Below are positions 1 through 5,532 of a stretch of DNA of 5,532 nt, piece by piece. Each line of letters opens with the position of its first letter. Within the stretch, counting starts at the first letter, position 1. A program made the translations under genes and the position numbers. Origin of the DNA: Pseudomonadota bacterium (GTDB taxonomy: Bacteria > Pseudomonadota > Alphaproteobacteria > UBA828 > JAPUJA01). Below the pieces are notes generated by a model. That model worked only from the letters and a program-made list of their open reading frames with translations, was not told where the DNA came from and searched no databases. The DNA lies in contig JAPUJA010000085.1 of the NCBI GenBank assembly GCA_027296525.1, positions 1-5,532 of the forward strand. The letters are read 5' to 3'.

Positions 1-480
1 CGGGGAATACAGCGCGTAAAGCCGGGCACCGCGCAGGCGCTCTTCTGGGGCTTCTCGGCCTTCATGGGCCTCTGGCTCTCTTACATCTTCCTCGCCTACA
101 CGGCGACGAGCATCGTGCGCGTCTTCTTCATCGCGGCGGCGATGTTCGGCGCGATGAGCCTTTACGGTTACACGACGAAGCGCTCGCTCGCGGGCTGGCG
201 CTCCTTCCTCATGATGGGAATGATCGGCGTGCTCATCGGCGTTCTCATCAATATTTTTCTTCTTCAATCCACCATGCTGGATTTCGTGGTCTCGGGCGTC
301 GCGGTCATCTTGTTTGCCGGGCTTACGGCCTATGACACCCAACGGATCAAGCAGGCATATGTCGAGAGCGACGGCGAGGCGGCCCTCTGCAAGAAGGCGA
401 TCCTGGGGGCGCTCCTGCTCTATTTCAACTTCATCGGGCTGTTCGTCTGGTTGCTCCACTTGTTCGGCGGGCGTAACTAG
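1..480 (+). CDS. Bax inhibitor-1 (BI-1/YccA-type) family membrane protein, 5'-truncated by window edge
   Basis: This is an integral inner-membrane protein of the BI-1/TMBIM family, whose members are multi-helix proteins linked to pH-sensitive cation (calcium) leak and stress tolerance. The frame is open from base 1, so the start lies outside the window; 159 residues and a TAG stop are visible. Bacterial members are usually about 230-250 residues, so roughly the C-terminal two-thirds is present. Family signatures are the FFIAAAMFGAMSLYGYTTKR segment, a GMIGVLIGVLINIF helix, and FAGLTAYDTQRIK, whose Asp (visible residue 112) is in the conserved YDTQ motif. A last hydrophobic stretch, LLLYFNFIGLFVWLLHLFG, ends in GGRN, the usual place for the family to stop. 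About five membrane segments remain. The TAG stop lies inside the CTAG edge of a downstream repeat. The family call is certain by motif; the substrate is unknown. Confidence 0.95.
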   Translation, partial: RGIQRVKPGTAQALFWGFSAFMGLWLSYIFLAYTATSIVRVFFIAAAMFGAMSLYGYTTKRSLAGWRSFLMMGMIGVLIGVLINIFLLQSTMLDFVVSGVAVILFAGLTAYDTQRIKQAYVESDGEAALCKKAILGALLLYFNFIGLFVWLLHLFGGRN

Positions 481-628
481 AGCGGCTCAAGTTTGATCGA
501 AGCCGCTCCAGGCCGCAAACGCGGCCCAGCGCTTATACGCCGCGCCCCCGCAGCCGTGTCCCAAAGGGGCATTGGGGTTGAGCGAGGAAAAATCCAGAGC
601 GATTCCACGCAAAGTGGAATTGCTCTAG
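477..628 (+). repeat. Composite palindromic intergenic repeat, copy A (152 bp)
   Basis: The element is bounded by CTAGAGC on the left and its inverse GCTCTAG on the right. Four hairpins can be drawn in order. The first pairs 480-487 with 501-508 (8 bp). The second pairs 511-516 with 521-526 (GGCCGC/GCGGCC, AAAC loop). The third pairs 558-562 with 566-570 (one G.T pair, AAA loop). The fourth pairs 596-608 with 614-626 (13 bp, one G.T pair, GCAAA loop). It aligns end to end with copy B at 731-883. The left edge overlaps the stop codon of the BI-1 gene. It resembles the short palindromic repeats scattered between genes in many alphaproteobacteria, but I cannot assign a named family. No transposase is present. 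Confidence 0.8.
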
Positions 629-644
629 ACGCGAAAAGCCGCGG

Positions 645-686
645 CGAGATCACCTCGACGAGATCACCGGGACGAGATCGAAGACC
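645..686 (+). repeat. 14-bp tandem repeat, about three imperfect units
   Basis: Three consecutive units start at 645, 659 and 673, each beginning CGAGATC. The first two are CGAGATCACCTCGA and CGAGATCACCGGGA, differing at two positions; the third keeps only the first half. The tract lies between the right edge of repeat copy A and the terminator stem. No coding frame through it looks real. It may be replication slippage in the 3' untranslated region of the BI-1 gene. Confidence 0.55.
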
Positions 687-689
687 CGG

Positions 690-719
690 CACCCGGCGGA
701 ACGCTCCGCCGGGTGTTTT
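690..719 (+). terminator. Rho-independent terminator, plus strand
   Basis: A perfect 11-bp GC-rich stem pairs CACCCGGCGGA (690-700) with TCCGCCGGGTG (705-715) around an ACGC loop, and is followed by TTTT at 716-719. The T tract follows the stem only on the plus strand, so it serves rightward transcription. The only rightward gene upstream is the BI-1 gene, which ends 209 bases before the stem with repeat copy A in between. A small untranslated RNA ending here cannot be excluded. Confidence 0.85.
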
Positions 720-730
720 CGTCGGCGCGG

Positions 731-883
731 CTAGAGCCGTTTCCGATCACTTTGAAACGGCTCCAGGCCGCGACGGCGGCCCGGCGCTTGACGGCCCGCC
801 CACGCGGAGCGGTGCGCCAAAGGCGCTATCCACGCGAGCGACATGACCTGAGAGCGATTCCACGTGAATGGAAATCGCTCTAG
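731..883 (+). repeat. Composite palindromic intergenic repeat, copy B (153 bp)
   Basis: This is a second copy, in the same orientation as copy A and collinear with it, with block lengths differing by only one base. Its ends are inverted repeats: CTAGAGCCGTTTC matches the reverse complement of the right end at 11 of 13 positions. Hairpins are 734-743 with 754-763 (10 bp perfect), 766-771 with 776-781 (GGCCGC/GCGGCC, GACG loop), 814-818 with 822-826 (GCGCC/GGCGC, AAA loop), and 851-859 with 873-881 (9 bp, extended by three pairs across a bulge). Several stem positions differ from copy A in a paired way. The right CTAG at 880-883 supplies the stop codon of the minus-strand hydrolase. Confidence 0.8.
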
Positions 884-2007
884 GGCGCGGCCGCCCCGTC
901 GCGCTCCTCGAGCAAGCGGAGCGCGGCGCGCCAGAGCGTGAAGGAGGCGCCCTCCAGAAAATCCACATGTGCGAGCGAATCGACGAGATAGAGCCGGGCG
1001 CGTTCGGGCCCGAGGATCTGAGCGAGTGCCGCGCTTTCGCTCTCGGGGATGATCGGATCGTCGCGCCCATGGACGAGAATGAGGCGCGCCGTCAAGCCCT
1101 CGAGGGCATGGCGGGCCGGGTTGAGGCGCTCGAGCTCATCGAGAAGGGCGCCCGGTAGGGCGTCCAGCAGTTCGGGCACGCGCTCGGGCTCGCGGTTGGA
1201 GAGAAGCGCGAAGAAGGCCTCACCCTCGGGCGTCAAGGCCCGGGCCAGATCGTCGATCGGGCTTTCCGGATCCGCCAGGCGGCGCCGCGCCATCTCGCTA
1301 AAGCGAGCGCGGTCCCGTGGATCGCTGAGCCGCTGAGCGTTGCTTAAGACGAAGACCCATTTGCCGTAGGCGTTGGGCTCGCGATGTTGCCAGGCGCCCT
1401 CGCCCATCCGGTAATGGCCGGTCGTGAAGAAGGTGATGACCCGGTCGAGATCGTGAAAGCCGCCGATCCCGACGATGAAATCGACCCGCTCCTTGACGTC
1501 GGGCTCAAGGGCGGCGATCAGCGCGGGGCCCACGGCATAGGAGATCGCCGCGATCCCGACGGGCCGCCCGGACGAAATGCCCGCGAGGTAGGCCACCCCA
1601 TCGGCGATCTCGCGGGCGTCCTCGGGCGCGACGCGCAGCGCGCGAAAGCCCGCCATCTCAGGCACGAGCACGCGAAAGCGCGCACGCGCCAGCGTCTCGG
1701 CCAAGGCGATCAGGCGGGGATCGTCCTTCCCTCGAGGCGCCACCCCGGGCACGAGCAGGAGGGCGGCCCGGGCCTCCGTCGCGGGCCGGTAGAGATCGCC
1801 GGTCCGCGCGCGCTCCCCGATCCGATAGGTGACCGGCATTCGCGCCGGCGCGTCGGTCCAGGACCGGTAAAGACTGGGGCCGCCACTGGCCGCGACGTCG
1901 CTCAAAAAGAGCCACGCCTCGACGGGCCTCTTGGCGTAGAGGCCCCCGGCCACGCCGGCCCCGACGAGCAGGATCAGGATGGACAGGGTGCGGAGAACTC
2001 TTATCAT
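880..2007 (-). CDS. Membrane-anchored or exported alpha/beta hydrolase with atypical nucleophile elbow
   Basis: This is a predicted serine hydrolase of the alpha/beta-hydrolase fold; its substrate is unknown. From the ATG at 2007 it is 375 residues. The N-terminus (MIRVLRTLSILILLVGAGVA) is a signal peptide or signal anchor, so the catalytic domain is probably periplasmic. Visible fold elements are LLLVPG near residues 84-88 in the oxyanion-loop position, AISYA with Ser156 as nucleophile, LVHGRDDPIIP with Asp317 as the acid, and SLAHVDF with His347. The elbow reads A-x-S-x-A instead of the usual G-x-S-x-G. A GTG at 2043 would add 12 residues (MPKRGGIPDNPG); I prefer 2007 because the hydrophobic leader starts there. 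Neither start has a well-placed ribosome site; a GGAGG lies 19 bases before the ATG. It converges with the BI-1 gene and is divergent from the next hydrolase. Confidence 0.88.
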   Translation of the reverse strand: MIRVLRTLSILILLVGAGVAGGLYAKRPVEAWLFLSDVAASGGPSLYRSWTDAPARMPVTYRIGERARTGDLYRPATEARAALLLVPGVAPRGKDDPRLIALAETLARARFRVLVPEMAGFRALRVAPEDAREIADGVAYLAGISSGRPVGIAAISYAVGPALIAALEPDVKERVDFIVGIGGFHDLDRVITFFTTGHYRMGEGAWQHREPNAYGKWVFVLSNAQRLSDPRDRARFSEMARRRLADPESPIDDLARALTPEGEAFFALLSNREPERVPELLDALPGALLDELERLNPARHALEGLTARLILVHGRDDPIIPESESAALAQILGPERARLYLVDSLAHVDFLEGASFTLWRAALRLLEERDGAAAP

Positions 2008-2080
2008 GCCGGGATTATCGGGAATGCCTCCGCGCTTCGGCACGCGGCGGTGGTTTCACAGGCAGACGAGTTTCTAAGTC
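2008..2080. promoter_or_regulatory. 73-bp divergent spacer between two hydrolase genes
   Basis: The promoters of the leftward hydrolase and of the rightward hydrolase/oxidoreductase pair would be expected here or just inside the neighbouring gene starts. The spacer shrinks to 37 bases if the leftward gene starts at the GTG at 2043. On the minus strand a GATAAT box occurs at 2019-2014, only six bases from the ATG, without a matching -35 box. No operator palindrome or good Shine-Dalgarno sequence for the rightward GTG is visible. The call rests on gene orientation only. Confidence 0.3.
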
Positions 2081-2944
2081 GTGACGGCATTCGAGGTCGC
2101 TTGGCGCGTGGCCGCGGCGGGCGGCGTTGCCTATCTCTGCATCGTCGCGCTTCTCTATCTCGGCCAGCGGCGGCTGATCTATCTTCCCGACCGGACCGTT
2201 CCGGATCCAGCCCAAAGTGGCGTTCCCGAGATGACGGCCCGTCAGATCCAAAGCTCGGACGGCCTCTCCTTGCTGGCCTGGCACCGCCCGCCGGCGCGGC
2301 CCGGGCGGCCGACGATCGTCTATTTCCACGGAAACGCCTGCCATATCGGGGTCAGGGCCGAGAAGGTCAAGCCCTATCTCGATGCCGGCTACGGCGTGCT
2401 GCTGCCCGCCTATCGGGGCTACAGCGGCAATCCCGGAAAGCCGAGCGAAACCCTTCTCTATGCCGACGCCGAAGCGGGGCTTCGCTTCCTCGAAGGCAAA
2501 GGCGCCGACGGCTTGGTGCTTTACGGCGAATCGCTCGGCTCGGGCGTCGCGGTCGAGATGGCCCGCCGGCACCCAGTTCGCGCGCTCGTGCTCGAGGCGC
2601 CCTTCACCTCGACCGCCGATGTCGGCCGCGTGCGCTATCCCTTCCTGCCCATCCGCCTGCTCGTGATCGACCGCTTCGATTCCAAGGCGAAGATCGAGCG
2701 GATCGACGTGCCGCTTCTGATCGTGCATGGCGAGAAGGATCGCATCGTGCCGGTCGGCCTGGGGCGCGCGCTGTTCGATGCCGCGCGCGAGCCCAAGGAG
2801 GCGCGCTTCATCCCCGAGGCCCGCCATAACGATCTCTATGATCACGGCATGGCCCCGCTCGTGCTTGATTTCCTCGAGCGGCATCTCCCACAATCCGCCA
2901 CCGTCAACCGGAACAGCCCGAACGCACCGGCCCCCAACGATTGA
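2081..2944 (+). CDS. BEM46/ABHD13-type alpha/beta hydrolase, membrane-anchored
   Basis: This is a serine hydrolase, 287 residues, about the usual family length. Related eukaryotic ABHD13/17 and BEM46 proteins are acyl or thioester hydrolases on membranes; the substrate here is not known. An N-terminal hydrophobic segment (about residues 8-28) is a likely membrane anchor. The core follows the family pattern: YFHGNA (80-86) for the oxyanion loop, AYRGYSGNPGKPSE (110-123), GESLGSG with Ser151 as nucleophile, LEAPFTS (171-177), IVHGEKD with Asp220 and EARHND with His249. The start is GTG; an in-frame TAA two codons upstream leaves no earlier start, and no clear ribosome site is visible. The C-terminal tail after about residue 270 is Asn/Pro-rich and probably disordered. 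The oxidoreductase begins 31 bases downstream, so co-transcription is likely. Confidence 0.93.
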   Translation: MTAFEVAWRVAAAGGVAYLCIVALLYLGQRRLIYLPDRTVPDPAQSGVPEMTARQIQSSDGLSLLAWHRPPARPGRPTIVYFHGNACHIGVRAEKVKPYLDAGYGVLLPAYRGYSGNPGKPSETLLYADAEAGLRFLEGKGADGLVLYGESLGSGVAVEMARRHPVRALVLEAPFTSTADVGRVRYPFLPIRLLVIDRFDSKAKIERIDVPLLIVHGEKDRIVPVGLGRALFDAAREPKEARFIPEARHNDLYDHGMAPLVLDFLERHLPQSATVNRNSPNAPAPND

Positions 2945-2975
2945 CCCGCTGGGCTCGAACGATAGATCACATCCC

Positions 2976-5532
2976 ATGATCGACTTGCGCCTCGCCGACG
3001 GCTTTCGCTTCGAGGACCTTTACAGCGAGGAGGGGCTGACGCGCCTCGATCAACACTTCCTCGCCGGGCTTGAGGCTCACGACGGCCAGCTTTGCGTGCG
3101 TCTTGAAAGCGCGCGCGCGGCGAGCGAGGCGCTCGAGCCCCTCGCACGCTCCGAGCTCCTGCTCGCGCTCGCGGGCCCGCTCGACGACTTCATCGCCCGG
3201 CTCTTCGACATCGCGCGCGAGCGCGACGCGCTCACCGCCCAGCACGGCGCGCTCGAACCGCTTTACCGTTGCAAGCGCCTGTTCGTGCAACGCCGGGCGG
3301 ACAAGAAGTTGTCCCACGAGGTGGCCGCCGGCCTCGACGGCGCGGTGCTCGAGGCGGCGCTCGCGCCCTTGATCGGCGAGCGAATGAGCGAGCTCGCCTT
3401 CGCCCGATGCGTGATCGCCTGGCTTGAGGACGAGAAGGCCCATGAAAAGGAGCTCGACCTCGCGCTCCGCTTCGCCGCCTGGGCGCTTCACAACCCGACG
3501 GGCAAGGCGCGATTCCGCGACGGCATTCTCTTCAAGACGCCGGCCAAGCGCGATCCCGAACACCTGATCGCGCTTCGCGCCGAGCGGCAAAACGGCATCG
3601 AAAGTTTCAGGCTCCCCGATGACGAGCTCCGCCGGCGCGAGGGCTTCGCGCTGACGGATCGGGGCTTCGATCTCACGGGCGCGCTCGATCAGGCGAACTA
3701 CTGCATCTTCTGCCACAACCGCGGCAAGGACTCCTGCTCCCACGGCCTCAAGGAGAAGGACGGGGGCTACCGCAAGAATTTCTTCGCCGAGCCGCTTTGC
3801 GGCTGCCCGCTGGAAGAGAAGATTTCGGAGATGAACATGGCCAAGGCGTCGGGCCAAGCGATCGGCGCGCTCGCCATCGTCGTCACGGACAACCCAATGC
3901 TTCCGGCGACCGGCCATCACATCTGCAACGACTGCATGAAGGGCTGCATCTATCAGAAGCAGGAGCCCGTCGATATCCCACAGGTCGAGACCCGCGTCCT
4001 GAAGGACGTGCTGGCGCTTCCCTGGGGCTTCGAGATCTACAGCCTGCTCACGCGCTGGAATCCGCTGAACTTCGAGCGCCCCCTCCCCCGGCCTTCGAGC
4101 GGGCGCAAGGTGCTGATCGCGGGGATGGGCCCGGCGGGCTTCACGCTCGCCCATCATCTCTTGAACGACGGCCATTGGGTAGTCGGCATCGACGGGCTCA
4201 AGATCGAACCCTTGCCGGGAGTGCTTTCGGGCCGGGACGGGACGGGCGAAAGCTGCCCGTTCGAGCCGATCCGGGACGTCGAAAGCCTCTATGAGGCGCT
4301 CGGCGAGCGCGTGATGGCGGGCTTCGGGGGTCTCTCGGAATACGGCATCACCGTGCGCTGGAACAAGAATTTCCTTAAACTCATCCGCCTCGTGCTCGAG
4401 CGGCGGGAGCGCTTTCGCCTGTTCGGGGCGACGCGGCTGGGGGGCGCGATCACGATCGGGGGCGCCTTCGAGATGGGCTTCGATCATGTCGCGCTGACCG
4501 TCGGCGCCGGGTCGCCCACCACCCTTGCCGTGCCGAACGGGCTCGCGCCCGGCGTGCGCGCGGCCTCCGACTTCTTGATGGCCCTGCAGCTGAGCGGCGC
4601 GGCCAAGAAGGAATCGGTCGCGAACATGCAGATCCGCCTGCCGGTCGTCGTGGTGGGCGGGGGCCTGACCTCGATCGATGCCGCGACCGAATCGCTCGCC
4701 TACTACCCCTTCCAGGTCGAGAAGTTCCTCGCCCGCTACGAGACCCTCGTCGATGAGCGCGGCGAGGCGGGCTTACGCGCCGAATGGAGCGCGGAGGAGC
4801 GCGTGATCGCGGACGAGTTCATGGACCATGCGCGCGCGATCCGCGCCGAGCGGGAAGCCGCCAAGCGCGAAAAGCGCGAGGCCCGGATTCGCGAGCTCGT
4901 CCAGGGCTGGGGTGGCGTCACCATCGTCTATCGCAAGCGCCTGATCGACTCGCCCATGTACCGGCTCAACCCCGAGGAGGTCGAGTTCGCGCTCCAAGAG
5001 GGCTTCCGTATCGTCGAACGGCTCGCGCCTGAGAGGGTCGAAGTGGACGGGCAGGGTTACGTGCGCGCCATCACCTTCGCCCACCAGGAGCGCGACGGGG
5101 ACGGCAGATGGCGGAGCCTCGAGACCGTCGAGAGTTTCCCCGCGCGGACGATTTTGATCGCCGCGGGCACGAGGCCCAACACGGTGATCGCGCGCGAGGA
5201 GCCCGAGCGGATCGGCCTCGATGGCCGCTATTTCCAGGCGGTGGACGAGGAGGGCGCGCCGGTCGCGCCCGAGCCCACCACGAAGCCCGGCAAGGTCCGC
5301 ATCTTCGCCTCGGTCGGCGGCGATCACCGGAGCGTCAGCTTCTATGGCGACGCGCATCCGTCTTACGCGGGCAATGTGGTCAAGGCCATGGCGAGCGCGA
5401 CGCAGGGATACCCGCTCATCACGCGCATGATGTCACGCATCGAGATGCCACGCATCGAGATGCCGCGCATCGAGATGTCACGCATCGAGATGCCGCGCAT
5501 CGAGATGCCGCGGGTTGAAGAGAGTGCCGATG
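2976..5532 (+). CDS. Large Fe-S/FAD/NAD(P) oxidoreductase with GltD-like core, 3'-truncated by window edge
   Basis: This is a redox enzyme whose core resembles the glutamate synthase small subunit, which moves electrons between NAD(P)H, FAD and Fe-S clusters. The frame stays open from the ATG at 2976 to the last base, giving 852 residues without a stop. Residues 1-230 are a mostly helical, charged region that I do not recognise. Cysteines at 243, 246, 254, 275 and 277, then 317, 320 and 324 (CNDCMKGC), could bind two [4Fe-4S] clusters. An FAD Rossmann motif GMGPAG is at 383-388 and an NAD(P)-site strand PVVVVGGGLTS ends at 566. A charged helical insert covers about 605-642. YRKR, AAGTRPN (729-735) and GGD (781-783) complete the flavin fold. 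A pentapeptide repeat begins at 820. Plain GltD is about 450-500 residues, so this is a larger fused enzyme. Substrate, electron partner and any C-terminal domain are unknown. No strong ribosome site precedes the ATG. Confidence 0.9.
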   Translation, partial: MIDLRLADGFRFEDLYSEEGLTRLDQHFLAGLEAHDGQLCVRLESARAASEALEPLARSELLLALAGPLDDFIARLFDIARERDALTAQHGALEPLYRCKRLFVQRRADKKLSHEVAAGLDGAVLEAALAPLIGERMSELAFARCVIAWLEDEKAHEKELDLALRFAAWALHNPTGKARFRDGILFKTPAKRDPEHLIALRAERQNGIESFRLPDDELRRREGFALTDRGFDLTGALDQANYCIFCHNRGKDSCSHGLKEKDGGYRKNFFAEPLCGCPLEEKISEMNMAKASGQAIGALAIVVTDNPMLPATGHHICNDCMKGCIYQKQEPVDIPQVETRVLKDVLALPWGFEIYSLLTRWNPLNFERPLPRPSSGRKVLIAGMGPAGFTLAHHLLNDGHWVVGIDGLKIEPLPGVLSGRDGTGESCPFEPIRDVESLYEALGERVMAGFGGLSEYGITVRWNKNFLKLIRLVLERRERFRLFGATRLGGAITIGGAFEMGFDHVALTVGAGSPTTLAVPNGLAPGVRAASDFLMALQLSGAAKKESVANMQIRLPVVVVGGGLTSIDAATESLAYYPFQVEKFLARYETLVDERGEAGLRAEWSAEERVIADEFMDHARAIRAEREAAKREKREARIRELVQGWGGVTIVYRKRLIDSPMYRLNPEEVEFALQEGFRIVERLAPERVEVDGQGYVRAITFAHQERDGDGRWRSLETVESFPARTILIAAGTRPNTVIAREEPERIGLDGRYFQAVDEEGAPVAPEPTTKPGKVRIFASVGGDHRSVSFYGDAHPSYAGNVVKAMASATQGYPLITRMMSRIEMPRIEMPRIEMSRIEMPRIEMPRVEESAD
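5433..5522 (+). repeat. 15-bp in-frame minisatellite encoding (S/P)RIEM repeats
   Basis: Five units start at 5433, 5448, 5463, 5478 and 5493. They share an invariant CGCATCGAGATG core and vary only in the first codon (TCA, CCA, CCG, TCA, CCG). A sixth, degenerate unit at 5508-5522 encodes PRVEE. The array lies within the oxidoreductase at residues 820-849, just after its GltD-like core. Where a unit is followed by C, GCATC-GA-GATGC forms a near-palindrome, which could favour slippage. Fifteen bases is a whole number of codons, so gain or loss of units keeps the frame. Confidence 0.93.

Noticed and set aside
493..846. Possible small protein between the BI-1 and hydrolase genes
   Set aside because: The frame runs through both repeat copies and the terminator hairpin. 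The product is low-complexity Arg/Pro/Gly/Ala, with no ribosome site that would support translation.
2014..2019. GATAAT as a -10 box for the minus-strand hydrolase
   Set aside because: It ends only six bases before the preferred ATG, and the hexamer at the right distance upstream does not resemble a -35 box, so a promoter cannot be supported.
1384..2829. Plus-strand open frame of 481 codons across both hydrolase genes
   Set aside because: It runs antisense to one hydrolase and out of frame with the other, is rich in Arg/Gly/Pro, and has no domain signature.
2967..4487. Long minus-strand open frame (506 codons) opposite the oxidoreductase
   Set aside because: The plus-strand frame shows clear Fe-S and FAD motifs. 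The antisense product has no recognisable motif and is the usual by-product of GC-rich third positions.
4773..5357. Minus-strand frame of 194 codons within the oxidoreductase
   Set aside because: It is antisense to the conserved NAD(P) and flavin motifs and has no motif of its own.
5433..5522. CRISPR array
   Set aside because: The units are 15 bp, contiguous and without spacers, and they are in frame inside a coding sequence.

Overview
The window is GC-rich DNA. The gene types, the codon use and the structured CTAG-bounded intergenic repeats suggest an alphaproteobacterium, probably of the Hyphomicrobiales/Rhizobiales. This placement is an inference from style, because no rRNA or marker gene is present. 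Four protein genes are supported: two partial at the window edges and two complete.

Layout. Positions 1-480 (+) hold the C-terminal two-thirds of a Bax inhibitor-1 (BI-1/YccA-type) membrane protein. Positions 481-879 have no believable gene. They contain two collinear, diverged copies of a ~152-bp composite palindromic repeat (477-628 and 731-883). Between the copies lie a short 14-bp tandem repeat and a strong Rho-independent terminator. The minus strand from 2007 to 880 encodes a membrane-anchored alpha/beta hydrolase with a non-canonical nucleophile elbow. A 73-bp divergent spacer separates it from a second, unrelated-looking alpha/beta hydrolase of the BEM46/ABHD13 type (2081-2944, +). 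Thirty-one bases later begins a large FAD/NAD(P)-dependent oxidoreductase (2976 to the window end, +). It has a GltD-like core, eight clustered cysteines for Fe-S binding and an extra ~230-residue N-terminal region.

The two + strand genes from 2081 onward probably share a transcript. No functional link between the hydrolase and the oxidoreductase can be shown from this window. The BI-1 gene and the minus-strand hydrolase converge on the repeat region, and the stop codons of both genes lie in the CTAG ends of the repeat copies.

The most notable observations are three. The composite repeat has paired substitutions that keep its hairpins, which suggests selection on folding. Both flanking stop codons coincide with the repeat edges. 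An in-frame 15-bp minisatellite encoding (S/P)RIEM repeats sits just after the dinucleotide-binding core of the oxidoreductase, where a linker to a further domain would be expected. I found no CRISPR array, tRNA, rRNA, insertion sequence or phage gene.
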